Positions 36,501 to 47,573 of a DNA stretch of 64,000 nucleotides are shown one piece after another; within the stretch, counting starts at the first letter, position 1, and each line of letters starts with the position of its first letter. Source of the DNA: Martelella sp. HB161492 (GTDB lineage Bacteria > Pseudomonadota > Alphaproteobacteria > Rhizobiales > Rhizobiaceae); assembly GCF_013184775.1 (NCBI RefSeq), contig NZ_JAATVV010000009.1, positions 124,001-188,000 of the forward strand. Direction: 5' to 3'. The notes beneath the pieces were generated by a model. That model worked only from the letters and a program-made list of their open reading frames with translations, did not search any database and was not told where the DNA came from. A program made the translations under genes and the position numbers.

Positions 36501-37015
36501 GTGGCCCGCAGTTCGGCGCGTTCGGCCTCGTGTTCCTGGCGATCCTTGTCCTTGATCTCGGTGGCATTGGCGAGCATCGAGCGCGGCGTTTCCAGCCCGA
36601 TCTTGGCCATGGCCTCGCGGAACAGCGCGCGGTCCTCGGCCTTGTCGATGGCATCCGGCTTGGCGCCGATCATCTCGACATTGTAGCGCTCGAGAACGCC
36701 CATGCGGCGCAGCGACAGCGCGGTGTTGAGCGCGGTCTGGCCGCCCATGGTCGGCAGCAGCGCGTCCGGGCGCTCCTTGGCGATGATCTTGGCAACGACT
36801 TCCGGCGTGATCGGCTCGACATAGGTCGCATCCGCCAGACCCGGATCGGTCATGATCGTTGCCGGGTTTGAATTGACGAGGATTACACGATAGCCCTCGG
36901 CGCGCAGCGCCTTGCAGGCCTGTGCACCGGAATAGTCAAACTCACAGGCCTGGCCGATGACAATCGGCCCCGCGCCGATAATGAGGATGGACTTGATATC
37001 TTGGCGCTTTGGCAT
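33533..37015 (-). CDS. carB: Carbamoyl-phosphate synthase, large subunit
   Basis: A 1160-residue subunit that, with CarA, makes carbamoyl phosphate from bicarbonate, glutamine-derived ammonia and two ATP for arginine and pyrimidine synthesis. Two ATP-grasp halves are seen: the first with [35 protein letters not shown] and [20 protein letters not shown], the second from [20 protein letters not shown] with [13 protein letters not shown]-terminal MGS-like allosteric domain ([20 protein letters not shown]) ends it. The length is larger than E. coli's 1073 residues because of an insertion near residue 170-210 ([19 protein letters not shown]), as in other rhizobia. I chose the MPKRQDIKS start rather than an ATG 11 codons upstream. 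Confidence 0.97.
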   Translation of the reverse strand: MPKRQDIKSILIIGAGPIVIGQACEFDYSGAQACKALRAEGYRVILVNSNPATIMTDPGLADATYVEPITPEVVAKIIAKERPDALLPTMGGQTALNTALSLRRMGVLERYNVEMIGAKPDAIDKAEDRALFREAMAKIGLETPRSMLANATEIKDKDRQEHEAERAELRATLSGDALDTALDALENKWNLGNTDRKQRYMAHAMAIAAQALDVIGLPAIIRPSFTLGGTGGGIAYNRSEFFEIVGSGLDASPTTEVLIEESVLGWKEYEMEVVRDKADNCIIICSIENIDPMGVHTGDSITVAPALTLTDKEYQMMRNASLAVLREIGVETGGSNVQFAVNPKDGRLVVIEMNPRVSRSSALASKATGFPIAKVAAKLAVGYTLDELENDITGGATPASFEPSIDYVVTKIPRFAFEKFPGAEHTLTTAMKSVGEVMAIGRTFQESLQKALRGLETGLTGLDEIEIPGYDTGEPFNAVRAAIGTPTPERLRMVAQAFRLGFSEEEVHEHSKIDPWFLAQIKGIVDMEEKLRVHGLPDDADNMRMLKSMGFSDQRLASLTHGRPKEVAQLRNRLGVRPVFKRIDTCAAEFASPTAYMYSTYELPFAGATRSEAQISNRKKVVILGGGPNRIGQGIEFDYCCCHAAFALKDAGFEAIMVNCNPETVSTDYDTSDRLYFEPLTAEDVIEIMRAEQEDGEVVGVIVQFGGQTPLKLAEALEKNGIPILGTAPDMIDLAEDRDRFQKLLIKLELNQPENGIAYSVEQARLVAGEIGFPLVVRPSYVLGGRAMQIVHDDAGLSTYLLETVPELVTEDIKQRYPNDKTGQINTMLGKNPLLFDSYLTNATEVDVDCLCDGKNVFIAGIMEHIEEAGIHSGDSACSLPPHTLSPAILDELEEQTRELALALNVKGLMNVQYAIKDGTIFILEVNPRASRTVPFVAKTIGAPIAKIAARVMAGEVLDDAIGEYGEKPHPRALDHIAVKEAVFPFARFPGVDTLLGPEMRSTGEVIGLDRDFAIAFAKAQLGAGVDLPRQGCVFVSVKQEDKARVLPAIKLLVEEGFKVMATGGTRDFLEQNGIAAIKINKVREGRPHIEDAIRNRQVQLVINTTSNDKTISDSKSLRRAALTQKVPYYTTMSGALAAAQAIRALKKGQLEVAPLQSYA

Positions 37016-37363
37016 GGGTGCTTCCGTTTGTTCTCGTTCCTGCATCAAAAACCGGCACGGAGAACCGGCCGGCTTGAGCGTCGTCGCAAATTTCTAGGCT
37101 AGGAGGGCCTTATAGGCAAAACATTGCCCGAACGGAACCCCGAAAATGGCCGAAATTGGGGATTGGGCAGGCAAATGCCGAACCGAAGCGTATCGGATCG
37201 GGACTGAAACCGGGCGACTTTCCGTGAAAGTCGGATCTGACAAGCCTTGCGGCAAAGGGATGTGCAGACTTGATCTGCGTGAAAAGAATCACATTTTGCC
37301 AAATCACAAATGAACCAAATCACCGCCAGCTACGTTTACAGAGCAAACAAGAGGAGTAACAAC

Positions 37364-37486
37364 ATGATGGAATATCTGCCTCTCATCGCTTTTCAGTCGC
37401 TGTTTGCCGCGGCCGGCCTCGGCGTCCTCTACCGCATCGTCGCAACGAAAAACGCCGAAGCGGGGCGCGCGCGCCACCTGCGCTGA
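37364..37486 (+). CDS. Small hydrophobic protein, 40 residues, unknown
   Basis: A 40-codon open frame, MMEYLPLIAFQSLFAAAGLG and on, ending RARHLR. Residues of about 4-24 form one transmembrane helix, followed by a basic tail, so it is probably a small membrane protein with the tail in the cytosol. Support for translation: a strong ribosome site AAGAGGAG seven bases before the ATG and an intrinsic terminator 20 bp after the stop. I know no family. The preceding gap (37016-37363) is divergent from carB and would hold both promoters. Confidence 0.6.
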   Translation: MMEYLPLIAFQSLFAAAGLGVLYRIVATKNAEAGRARHLR

Positions 37487-37505
37487 TCCCGCATGCGCTA
37501 TCGCA

Positions 37506-37528
37506 TGGCAGGTCTTTCCGGCCTGCCA
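37506..37528 (+). terminator. Intrinsic terminator after the small-protein gene
   Basis: TGGCAGG pairs with CCTGCCA around a nine-base loop, followed by TTTTTC, 20 bp beyond the 40-codon frame. Confidence 0.85.
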
Positions 37529-37599
37529 TTTTTCTCGGCTTGACGCGAAGGCATCATCATCCCATCTCAGCCTCACCTGACCATTGAAGGTTTCGCGTC

Positions 37600-38277
37600 A
37601 TGCTCCTTGTCCATTATCTCGAAGATTCCCGTGCGCACCGCATTCTCTGGCTGCTGGAGGAGCTTGGTGTTGACTACAGCATTCGCGTCTATCGTCGCGG
37701 AGAGGATATGAGCGCCCCGGATGAACTCAAGCGGGTGCATCCGCTCGGAAAGTCGCCGGTGATCGAGGATGGTGACCGTGTCATTGCCGAGAGCGGCGCA
37801 ATCGTCGAATATCTGCTTGATACCTATGGGATGTCCTCCGGTCTCAGGCCGGCTGCCGGATCTGAAGCGCTGCAGGATTACCGCTACTGGCTGCATTATT
37901 CGGAAGGTTCGGCCATGCCGCTTCTGGTGATGAAGCTCGTCTTTCTGAAATTGCCGGAGCGCGTGCCATTCCTGATGCGGCCTGTGGTCTCTGCTGTGTC
38001 ACGCGGGGTGATGAAGGCGCTGACCGATCCGCAGCTCAAGGCGCATGGGGCCTTCTGGGAAGAGACGCTCGATCGCAGGGGCTGGTTTGCCGGTGACGGT
38101 TTTTCCGCGGCCGATATCATGATGAGTTTTCCTGTTGAGGTCGGCATGGCGCGGGTGCCTTTTGAAAGACGGCCGCAGGCCGTCCTGTCGTGGCTGGCGG
38201 CCATTCACGCGCGGCCCGGCTATCGCCATGCGATCCAGCGCGGCGGCGCCTATCGCTATGGGACGAAGGCAGAGTAG
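37600..38277 (+). CDS. Glutathione S-transferase family protein
   Basis: A 225-residue GST. The N-terminal thioredoxin-like domain has HYLEDSRAHRILWLLEELGV and the cis-Pro and Glu-Ser glutathione contacts in HPLGKSPVIEDGDRVIAESGAI. The C-terminal all-helical domain includes the N-capping FSAADIMMSFPVE motif. The helix LLVMKLVFLKLPERVPFLMR is characteristic of the fungal/bacterial GST subgroup related to MAPEG-free soluble enzymes. Substrate unknown. A MATE exporter follows 85 bp downstream on the same strand and could act with it in detoxification. Confidence 0.92.
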   Translation: MLLVHYLEDSRAHRILWLLEELGVDYSIRVYRRGEDMSAPDELKRVHPLGKSPVIEDGDRVIAESGAIVEYLLDTYGMSSGLRPAAGSEALQDYRYWLHYSEGSAMPLLVMKLVFLKLPERVPFLMRPVVSAVSRGVMKALTDPQLKAHGAFWEETLDRRGWFAGDGFSAADIMMSFPVEVGMARVPFERRPQAVLSWLAAIHARPGYRHAIQRGGAYRYGTKAE

Positions 38278-38362
38278 CTTTCGCAACAGAAAGAGGATAT
38301 GGGAGGAGGCCGCTCGGGCCCCGATATTGCCTGGCCCCTGCGTGTCAGTTTCAGGTGCTCTC

Positions 38363-39757
38363 ATGTCTGTCACAATGCCTCCTGCGCAAGCAGCCGGTCA
38401 TTCGTGGTCTCGCCATTTTCGCGAAACGCTTTCCCTTGGTATCCCGCTTATCGGTGCGCAGCTTGCCCAGCAGGGCATCAACACCACCGATATTGTCATT
38501 CTGGGCCAGTTGAGCGCGATCGATCTCGCCGCCGCTGTTATTGCCACCCAGTATTTCTTCACGCTGTTCATCTTCGGCTGCGGTCTGGCGATCGCGGTGA
38601 TGCCGATGGTGGCCCAGGCCTATGGGCGGGGCGATGAAGTGGCCGTCAGACGGTCACTGCGCATGGGCATGTGGGCATCGATTGCCTTCGGCCTCATGGT
38701 GCTGCCGCTGTTCTGGTATTCCGAGCCGATCCTGTTGGCCATCGGTCAGGAGCCGGATGTGGCGGCAAGGGCAGCGATCTATTGCCGTATCGTCGCCTTT
38801 GCGATGTTTCCGGCGCTGCTGTTCAATGTGCTCAGAAGCCTTGTCAGCGCCACGGGCCGGGCCGGTATCGTGCTCTGGGCAACGATCCTGATGCTGCTTT
38901 TGAATGCGGCACTCGCCTATATCGTCGTGCTTGGGCATTTCGGTCTGCCGCGTTTCGGCATTGCCGGCGCTGCCGTGGTTGCCTTCTCCGTGCAGCTTGC
39001 CGGCTTCCTGTTCCTGGCGATCTATATTGAGCGCGATGCGGAAATGCGGCGCTATCAGCTTTTCGTCCGCTTCTGGCGGCCCGACTGGGGTGCCCTGCGC
39101 GAAGTCGTGGCGCTCGGTCTGCCGATCGGTGTTGCCGTTCTCGCCGAGGTGTCGATGTTCACCGTCGCTTCGCTGATGATGGGCCGTTTCGGCGCCATTC
39201 CCCTTGCCGCCCACGGCATAGCCATGCAGCTTGCGGCGATCACCTTCATGGTGCCGCTCGGCCTGTCTCAGGCCGGCACCGTGCGGGTCGGCGTGTTTCA
39301 CGGGCAGGGGGATTTTGCCAATCTGAAGCGGGCCGCCATTGCCGTTGTCGTGCTCGGCCTTTGCTACGCCATGATCGGCACCATGGCTTTCGCCTTTCTG
39401 CCCGCACAGCTCGCCAGCCTGTTCATCGATACCAAGCTGCCCGAAGCCGCCGCCGTCATCGCCTATGCCGTGCCGCTGATCATCATTTCCGGCTTGACGC
39501 AGCTGGTCGATGGCACGCAGACGATGATGAGCGGTCTTTTGCGCGGGCTGAAGGATACGCGCATACCGATGGTTCTGGTGCTGATTTCCTATTGGGGCAT
39601 TGGTCTCGGCTGTGCATTTGTTCTGGCATTTCCGTTTGATCTCAAAGGGATAGGCATCTGGATCGGCTTCATGTTCGGTCTTGCGTCCGCGGCTGCGATG
39701 CTTGCCGCGCGCCTTTTCATTCTGCTGCGGCGCGAGCGTAACGCGCTTGTTGCCTGA
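38363..39757 (+). CDS. MATE-family multidrug efflux transporter (NorM-like)
   Basis: A 464-residue inner-membrane exporter with twelve transmembrane helices in two MatE domains. The first domain includes GIPLIGAQLAQQGINTTDIVILGQL and GCGLAIAVMPMVAQAYGRGD; the second includes MGRFGAIPLAAHGIAMQLAAITFMVPLGLSQA as two separate parts of the family pattern and ends with DGTQTMMSGLLRGLKDTRIP. It would extrude cationic drugs or metabolites against Na+ or H+. The ATG at 38363 was chosen from the homology start; the frame is open upstream inside the GST gene. Confidence 0.92.
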   Translation: MSVTMPPAQAAGHSWSRHFRETLSLGIPLIGAQLAQQGINTTDIVILGQLSAIDLAAAVIATQYFFTLFIFGCGLAIAVMPMVAQAYGRGDEVAVRRSLRMGMWASIAFGLMVLPLFWYSEPILLAIGQEPDVAARAAIYCRIVAFAMFPALLFNVLRSLVSATGRAGIVLWATILMLLLNAALAYIVVLGHFGLPRFGIAGAAVVAFSVQLAGFLFLAIYIERDAEMRRYQLFVRFWRPDWGALREVVALGLPIGVAVLAEVSMFTVASLMMGRFGAIPLAAHGIAMQLAAITFMVPLGLSQAGTVRVGVFHGQGDFANLKRAAIAVVVLGLCYAMIGTMAFAFLPAQLASLFIDTKLPEAAAVIAYAVPLIIISGLTQLVDGTQTMMSGLLRGLKDTRIPMVLVLISYWGIGLGCAFVLAFPFDLKGIGIWIGFMFGLASAAAMLAARLFILLRRERNALVA

Positions 39758-39802
39758 GGTCTGTGTCGCGGCTAATCTCGGCGCTCTGATGGGAGGATAA
39801 CG

Positions 39803-40399
39803 ATGCGTAACGACATCATCTTCGGGGCTTTGCTACCCTATCTGACCTTTGTGCTCGGTCAGCATTTCGGATTGTCGGTCGTGCATGCGCTGGCGCTCGG
39901 ATCCCTGTTTCCGATTGCGACGATCATCGTGTCCTATGTCGTCAGCCGCCGGATCGCCGCTGTCAGTATCATCACGCTTGCTGCAGCGCTGGCCTCGCTG
40001 GCGGGCAGTCTCTGGTTCAACAGCGCCTATCTGGCGTTGTTGAAGAATTCGCTGATTACCGGTCTGATCGGGCTTGTCTTTCTCGGTTCGCTGTTTGCGC
40101 CGCGTCCGCTGATCTTCTTTCTCGCCGCCGAGGGAAACCGGGAGAAGCAGGAAAAATACGAAGGCTTCTGGCAGACCCGTCCCGGCTTCCGCCGCACCAT
40201 GCGGGAAATGACGGGCATCTGGGCGGCCGTCCTGCTTGGTGAGGCTATCCTGCGGGCGGTTCTGATCCCGCTTCTGCCGATCGATATTTTTCTGGTTGTC
40301 AGTGAGGTGATGTGGATTGCCGTTTTCGCCGGCATGATGACCTGGAGCATCCGCTACGGCAAACGCCGGTCGAAACAGCTCGAAGATCAATCTTCATGA
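39803..40399 (+). CDS. VC0807-like integral membrane protein
   Basis: A 198-residue protein with about six hydrophobic segments (LPYLTFVLGQHFGLSVVHAL, IIVSYVVSRRIAAVSIITLA, and others) and a short charged loop (AAEGNREKQEKYEGFWQTR). The pattern resembles the VC0807 family of inner-membrane proteins of unknown function. It is 45 bp after the MATE gene with GGGAGGAT as the ribosome site, and may be cotranscribed. Element B begins directly after its stop codon. Confidence 0.75.
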   Translation: MRNDIIFGALLPYLTFVLGQHFGLSVVHALALGSLFPIATIIVSYVVSRRIAAVSIITLAAALASLAGSLWFNSAYLALLKNSLITGLIGLVFLGSLFAPRPLIFFLAAEGNREKQEKYEGFWQTRPGFRRTMREMTGIWAAVLLGEAILRAVLIPLLPIDIFLVVSEVMWIAVFAGMMTWSIRYGKRRSKQLEDQSS

Positions 40400-40401
40400 A
40401 A

Positions 40402-40655
40402 AAGGGCGCCAAAGCGGCGCCCTCAGGCTGCTGACAAAGCCATTCAGATTGCCTGTTTGGGGTGGTGTAGCCGCCCCCTCTGTCGTCATCCCCGTGCTCG
40501 TCACGGGGATCCCGGCTCTTCTGGGCATTGGATTATAAGAGTCTTTCGCCGCGCGGACGCGCGTCGGCTGGATGCCTGCGACAAGCACAGGCATGACAAC
40601 AGCAAAAAGGGGGCGAGGTTTGCCTGCAGTCTGAGGGCGCCAAAGCGGCGCCCTT
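40402..40655. repeat. Palindromic mosaic element, copy B
   Basis: A non-coding element of about 250 bp between convergent genes. Two core palindromes start 84 bp apart: ATCCCCGTGctcgtCACGGGGAT at 40488-40510 in type, and ATGCCTG...CAGGCAT at 40572-40594, separated by a GC-rich spacer with CCGCGCGGACGCGC. The arms have TCAGGCTGCTGACAAAG at the left and TGCAGTCTGA at the right. Both ends carry the same hairpin, GGGCGCCAAAGCGGCGCCC, at 40404-40422 and 40635-40653, in direct orientation. Confidence 0.85.
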
Positions 40656-40680
40656 CCTCAATTCACGGATCTGTCAGGCT

Positions 40681-41889
40681 TCAGGCGCGCTCGGAAAGAA
40701 GGGCCTCGCCCTTCTGTTCGCGCACCATGTTGATGAAGCGGCGGAAGAGGTAGTGGCTGTCCTGCGGGCCGGGGGAAGCCTCGGGGTGATGCTGGACCGA
40801 AAAGACCGGCTTGCCGACAAGGCGAAGGCCGCAGTTCGAACCGTCAAACAGCGAGACGTGGGTTTCTTCCACGCCATCCGGCAGAGAAGCCTTGTCCACG
40901 GCAAAGCCGTGATTCATCGACACGATCTCGACCTTGTTGGTGGTGAAATCCTTGACCGGATGGTTGGCGCCATGATGACCCTGATGCATCTTCACCGTGG
41001 TGCCGCCAAGCGCCAGTGCCAGCATCTGGTGACCGAGGCAGATGCCGAAGACCGGCAGGCCGCTGTCGATCAGCGCACGAATGACCGGAACCGCATATTC
41101 GCCGGTTGCTGCCGGGTCGCCGGGGCCGTTGGACAGGAAAATCCCATCGGGCTTCAGCGCCAGGATGTCTTCGGCCGAGGTCTTGGCGGGAACCACCGTG
41201 ACCTTGCAGTCCAGACCGGAAAAGAGACGCAGGATATTGCGCTTGACGCCGTAGTCGATGCAGACGACGTGATAGGCCGCATCCGTGTCTTCAAGGTTGC
41301 CATAGCCTTCGTTCCAGACCCAGGGCTTTTCGCGCCACTGCGAGGACTGGCCGGAGGTCGCCTCGATCGCCAGATCCAGACCTTCAAGGCCGCTCCAGGC
41401 TTTGGCTTCCGTCTTCAGCGCTTCGATATCGAAATGGCCGGAAGGATCGTGGGCGATCACGGCATTCGGCGCGCCATGTTCGCGGATCCAGGCCGTCAGC
41501 GCACGCGTATCGATGCCCGAAAGGCCGATAATGCCACGTGCCTTCAGCCACTGGTCGAGATGCTCGCTGGCGCGATAATTCGACGGCTCCGTAATATCGG
41601 CCTTGAAGATCGTGCCGACCGCGCCGCGTCGTGCGGCCGGTGTCAGGTCTTCGATATCTTCGGCATTGGTGCCGACATTGCCGATATGGGGAAAGGTGAA
41701 AGTGACGATCTGCCCGAGATAGGAGGGATCGGTGAGGATTTCCTCATAGCCGGTGAGGGCAGTATTGAAGCAGACTTCCGCCTGCACCCGGCCCGTCGCG
41801 CCCATTCCCTTGCCGTAGATAACCGTACCGTCTGCGAGAACCAGTACGGCGGTTGGCTTGTTGATCGTCCATGCGGATTGGCTAGTCAT
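40681..41889 (-). CDS. carA: Carbamoyl-phosphate synthase, small (glutaminase) subunit
   Basis: A 402-residue subunit that releases ammonia from glutamine and passes it to CarB. The N-terminal domain opens with VLVLADGTVIYGKGMGATG and includes CFNTALTGYEEILTDPSY. The C-terminal class I amidotransferase domain has the nucleophile in VFGICLGHQMLALALGG and the His/Glu pair in FSVQHHPEASPGP. I prefer the second of two adjacent ATG codons (41889) because AAAGGA is too near the first. carB lies 3.7 kb away on the same strand, with plus-strand genes between. Confidence 0.96.
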   Translation of the reverse strand: MTSQSAWTINKPTAVLVLADGTVIYGKGMGATGRVQAEVCFNTALTGYEEILTDPSYLGQIVTFTFPHIGNVGTNAEDIEDLTPAARRGAVGTIFKADITEPSNYRASEHLDQWLKARGIIGLSGIDTRALTAWIREHGAPNAVIAHDPSGHFDIEALKTEAKAWSGLEGLDLAIEATSGQSSQWREKPWVWNEGYGNLEDTDAAYHVVCIDYGVKRNILRLFSGLDCKVTVVPAKTSAEDILALKPDGIFLSNGPGDPAATGEYAVPVIRALIDSGLPVFGICLGHQMLALALGGTTVKMHQGHHGANHPVKDFTTNKVEIVSMNHGFAVDKASLPDGVEETHVSLFDGSNCGLRLVGKPVFSVQHHPEASPGPQDSHYLFRRFINMVREQKGEALLSERA

Positions 41890-42213
41890 CATCGTCCTTT
41901 GCGCTTCCAGCTTATCCTTGCCGCTTGTTCTTTGCGGTGCGGATCGCCATATATTGGCCGCATGATCAGGGGCGTCCGGCTGCTTTTGCAGCGGCGCGTG
42001 GCAAACACGACCAATTCTGATGCGGTTGCCGGAAAATAGTCAAACCCGGCTTGCGGGTCAATTGCCGAGGGTGCACAGTGCGCCGATAGACAAAAAAACT
42101 TCGCTGACGAGAACATTTGATTTGATCGTGGACGCTGGATTCGCTAAACGCCCCCGCTTGTTCACGAGGAAACGCCGCTGCAATCAACCCCCCGGCTTTC
42201 CCAGGAGATATGT

Positions 42214-42666
42214 ATGTTGCGCGACAAGCTCGCTTCCGCACTAAAAGATGCCATGAAAGCCCAAAAGCCGGTCTGCCTCTCAACCCTTCGTCTGGTTCAG
42301 GCAGCGATCAAAGACCGGGATATTGCCCATCGCAGCTGCGGCAAGGATCCGGTCACGGATGAGGACATCATGACGATCCTGGTCAAGATGGTGAAGCAGC
42401 GCGAGGAATCGGCGCGCCTCTACGATGAGGCCGGTCGTGCCGATCTTGCCGCGCAGGAGCGTGAGGAAATCAGCGTCATCAAGGGTTTTCTCCCCGCCCA
42501 GCTATCGGAGGAAAAGGTGCGTGAGCTTTGCGCTTCCGTCGTGGAGGAGACCGGCGCCCAGGGGCTTCGTGACATGGGCAAGTGCATCAAGGCCCTGAAA
42601 GACCGCTATTCCGGCCAGATGGATTTTTCCAAGGCCTCCGGCGTGGTAAAGGAAATGCTGAAATAG
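42214..42666 (+). CDS. GatB/YqeY domain protein
   Basis: A 150-residue protein equal to the C-terminal (YqeY) domain of GatB, the tRNA-dependent amidotransferase subunit. It begins MLRDKLASALKDAMKAQKPV and contains TLRLVQAAIKDRDIAHRS and AQEREEISVIKGFLPAQLSEE, the family core. The function of the free-standing protein is unclear; tRNA binding is proposed. It lies upstream of dnaG, as in many alphaproteobacteria. CAGGAGATAT precedes the ATG. The gap 41890-42213, divergent from carA, contains promoters but no gene that I can see. Confidence 0.92.
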   Translation: MLRDKLASALKDAMKAQKPVCLSTLRLVQAAIKDRDIAHRSCGKDPVTDEDIMTILVKMVKQREESARLYDEAGRADLAAQEREEISVIKGFLPAQLSEEKVRELCASVVEETGAQGLRDMGKCIKALKDRYSGQMDFSKASGVVKEMLK

Positions 42667-42677
42667 CATTCCCGTTT

Positions 42678-42697
42678 CCGGCGGCTGTTTCCGCCGG
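42678..42697 (+). terminator. Hairpin between yqeY and dnaG
   Basis: CCGGCGG pairs with CCGCCGG around CTGTTT, 12 bp past the yqeY stop. No T-run follows, so it may only attenuate readthrough into dnaG. Confidence 0.4.
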
Positions 42698-42781
42698 CGA
42701 TGGTACTTTTCCCGTATTGTCGTTATGGTGATGGCTGCCCGTCCGGCGAAAACAATCCGGACGGCGGGCCAAGAGGTATCG

Positions 42782-44752
42782 ATGCGTTTTCCGCCTTCCT
42801 TTCTTGACGAGATCCGCGATCGCGTTGCGATCTCGAGCGTGATCGGGACGCGCGTGTCATGGGACCGTAAAAAGACCAATGCCGCGCGCGGTGATTACTG
42901 GGCGTGCTGCCCCTTTCACGGTGAGAAGACCCCCAGTTTCCACTGCGAGGACCGCAAGGGGCGCTATCATTGCTTCGGTTGCGGGGTGACGGGGGATCAC
43001 TTCCGCTTTCTCACCGATCTGGACGGCATGAGCTTTCCCGAAGCGGTACAGGCGGTTGCCGATCTTGCCGGTGTGCCGATGCCGGCCCCCGACCCGCAGG
43101 CCGAGCGGCGCGAACGCGAACGCCGCAGCCTCGTCGAGGTGATGGAGCTGGCAACGGGCTTTTTTCAGGATCAGCTGCAGTCTGCAAATGGCAGTCGGGC
43201 GCGGGCCTACCTGCGCGAACGCGGGCTTTCCGCCCGCACCATCGATACGTTCCGCCTTGGCTTTGCCCCTGACAGCCGCAATGCGCTGAAGGAGTATCTC
43301 GCCGGAAAAGGTGTGGAAAAGGAACAGATCGAAGCCTGCGGTCTGGTGGTGCATGGCGCCGATATCCCGGTTTCCTATGACCGGTTCCGCGACCGGATCA
43401 TGTTTCCCATCCTGTCCTCGCGCGAGCAGGTGATCGCCTTTGGCGGTCGTGCCATGCGGGCTGACGCCATGGCGAAATATCTCAATTCCAACGATACCGA
43501 GCTGTTCCACAAGGGCAATGTCCTGTTCAATTTCGCCCGTGCCCGAAAGGCGCTGTCCGGTGCCGACGGTGCCAAGACGGTGATCGCCGTTGAAGGCTAC
43601 ATGGATGTGATTGCGCTCGCGCAGGCCGGAATCGGCAATGTTGTCGCGCCGCTTGGAACCGCCCTGACGGAGGCGCAGCTTGGTCTTTTGTGGCGCATGA
43701 CGCCGGAGCCGGTGCTCTGTTTTGATGGCGATGGAGCGGGCATCCGTGCGGCCGAGCGCGCAGCGGGTCTGGCGCTGCCGCTGATCAGGCCCGGCCATTC
43801 CTTGCGTTTTGCGCTGCTGCCGGACGGGCGCGACCCGGATGATCTGATCCGCGATGGCGGACGACAGGCTTTCGAGGCTGTGATGGGCCAGGCCCGGCCG
43901 CTTGCCGATATGGTTTTCGAGCGCGAGGTCGGCTCTGCCCGCAGCGATACACCGGAAAGCCGTGCCGCGATCGAGGCGCGAATCAATCAGCTGGTCCAGT
44001 CCATTGCCGATGAAAATGTCCGCCGGCACTATCAGCAGGATTTCCGCAACCGGCTTTACGCCCGGTTTCGCGGCAATGGCGGCGGCGGGCAGCGGCGTGA
44101 GGACCGCGGCCGTCAGGGTAATCGCAACCGGGCAGGGGGCGCACCCTTTGCCGGGGCAGGGTCCTTTGCCGCCTCCGATCGTCTGGCGCGGTCATCGCTT
44201 GCCAGCGCCCAGTTCCTGGCCAAGCCTTCCTTCCGCGAATGCCAGATCGCGCTTTGCCTGCTGACCCATCCGGCGCTTGCCCGCGAGGAATTTGACAATA
44301 TCGCCACCCTGACCTTCGAGAGCGCGGATATGCGTGCCTTCTGGGCCGCCTTTATTGCCAATGTCGCCCGGCCCGGCATGGATTACCAAAGGCTGGACGA
44401 GCATTTGCGCGGTGCGGGCTTTGCGGCGATGCTGGACCACTTCCAGGTTCTGGTGCGCCAGAATGTGCCCTGGATTGCGAGCCCCGATGCTGCGCTTGAT
44501 GATGTGCGGGAAGTCTTTCATCAGGCGCTGTCGTTTCATAACCGGGCGCGCTCGCTGGAGCGCCAGCGGCTGGAGCTGGAGCGTGAAATTGCCGAAGCGA
44601 TCGAGGAAAGCGATATCGAACGTCACGACCGGCTGTTTGATGCATTGCGTGCCGTGCTGAACGAAATTTCCCGGATCGAGAACCAGGAAGCCGATATTGA
44701 TGGCTTCGGCATCATGTCCGGGCGCAACGGTCAGGTGGGTGAGGCGTCGTGA
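42782..44752 (+). CDS. dnaG: DNA primase
   Basis: A 656-residue enzyme that makes RNA primers at the replication fork. The zinc-binding domain has the CHC2 pattern Cys43-x2-His46 and Cys64-x2-Cys67 (CCPFHGEKTPSFHCED, HCFGCG). The RNA-polymerase/TOPRIM core follows, with VIAVEGYMDVIALAQAGIGN and the metal-binding CFDGDGAGIRAAER and PDGRDPDDLI. A Gly/Arg-rich linker near residues 435-465 leads to the C-terminal helicase-binding domain. The start at 42782 fits the family (MRFPPSFLDEIRDRVAISSV). rpoD follows after a 442-bp gap. Confidence 0.97.
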   Translation: MRFPPSFLDEIRDRVAISSVIGTRVSWDRKKTNAARGDYWACCPFHGEKTPSFHCEDRKGRYHCFGCGVTGDHFRFLTDLDGMSFPEAVQAVADLAGVPMPAPDPQAERRERERRSLVEVMELATGFFQDQLQSANGSRARAYLRERGLSARTIDTFRLGFAPDSRNALKEYLAGKGVEKEQIEACGLVVHGADIPVSYDRFRDRIMFPILSSREQVIAFGGRAMRADAMAKYLNSNDTELFHKGNVLFNFARARKALSGADGAKTVIAVEGYMDVIALAQAGIGNVVAPLGTALTEAQLGLLWRMTPEPVLCFDGDGAGIRAAERAAGLALPLIRPGHSLRFALLPDGRDPDDLIRDGGRQAFEAVMGQARPLADMVFEREVGSARSDTPESRAAIEARINQLVQSIADENVRRHYQQDFRNRLYARFRGNGGGGQRREDRGRQGNRNRAGGAPFAGAGSFAASDRLARSSLASAQFLAKPSFRECQIALCLLTHPALAREEFDNIATLTFESADMRAFWAAFIANVARPGMDYQRLDEHLRGAGFAAMLDHFQVLVRQNVPWIASPDAALDDVREVFHQALSFHNRARSLERQRLELEREIAEAIEESDIERHDRLFDALRAVLNEISRIENQEADIDGFGIMSGRNGQVGEAS

Positions 44753-45033
44753 TTCGTTTCCGACGGGACACAGCACGTCAAGAATCGCTGATGCCTGTCA
44801 GGATTGCAGCAATAGGGGGCTTGTATTTGCCCGGCGGGATCCTAAATGTGTGTCTTGCGAGAAGCGCTCTATCTATGGATGGAACCTGCTGAGCGGTCTG
44901 ATGCGTTGTGAATAGAGCGGATTTTTCGAATAAATCACGCGTGAAATGGATTGAACGCTTGACTGACAGAGAATTTCTGGGAATCACCATTTCAGATGGC
45001 AAAGCGCAGCGAAATTTCACGATAGGTACTATG

Positions 45034-45065
45034 TGCACCCGGAGCCAAGGCTCCGCAAGGGTGCA
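45034..45065 (+). terminator. Compound hairpin between dnaG and rpoD
   Basis: TGCACCC pairs with GGGTGCA, enclosing a second stem GGAGCC/GGCTCC, followed by TTTTG, about 130 bp before the rpoD start. It probably ends dnaG transcription or attenuates readthrough. The rest of 44753-45194 contains no convincing gene; a rpoD promoter is likely on either side of the hairpin. Confidence 0.6.
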
Positions 45066-45194
45066 TTTTGTCCTGTTTCAGGGTTTGCGGATGAAATGAC
45101 TGGCCGGATGCCGTTGTCTCCTTGGAGACTTTGTTAAGCATTCGCCATTAAGCCGCTTCTGGCCAGCGGCAGAAACGTCAGGGAAGCAAAGTAC

Positions 45195-47240
<2,046 letters not shown>

Positions 47241-47270
47241 TCGGCGGAAAATGCGGATTTTGGAATGAAG

Positions 47271-47526
47271 AAAACCCGGCTGAAAGGCCGGGTTCAGACT
47301 GCTGACAAAGGCATTCATATTGCTTGTTTGAGGTGGAATAGCCTCAACCTCCGTCGTCATCCCCGTGCTTGTCACGGGGATTCAGATACATAAGGCATTG
47401 AATAGACAGGGCTTTTCTCCGCGCGGACGCGCACCCGCTGGATGCCTGTGACAAGCACAGGCATGACGTCAGTGAAGGGGGTGAGGTTTGTCAACAGTCT
47501 GAACCCGGTCGAGAGGCCGGGTTTTT
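47271..47526. repeat. Palindromic mosaic element, copy C
   Basis: A 256-bp non-coding element between the convergent rpoD and HXXEE genes. Core palindromes lie at 47359-47381 (CCCCGTG type) and 47442-47464 (GCCTGTG type), starting 83 bp apart, with CCGCGCGGACGCGC between. The left arm TTCAGACTGCTGACAAAGGC and beyond is fully preserved (47293-47345); the right arm is short (47487-47503). The end hairpins AACCCGG...CCGGGTT lie at 47273-47294 and 47502-47523, with an A-run outside the left and a T-run outside the right, so each could terminate one of the converging genes. Confidence 0.87.
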
Positions 47527-47573
47527 CGTTGATGGTGATCTCGTGCCGTTCAGCGGACTGCAGGCGGAAATGC

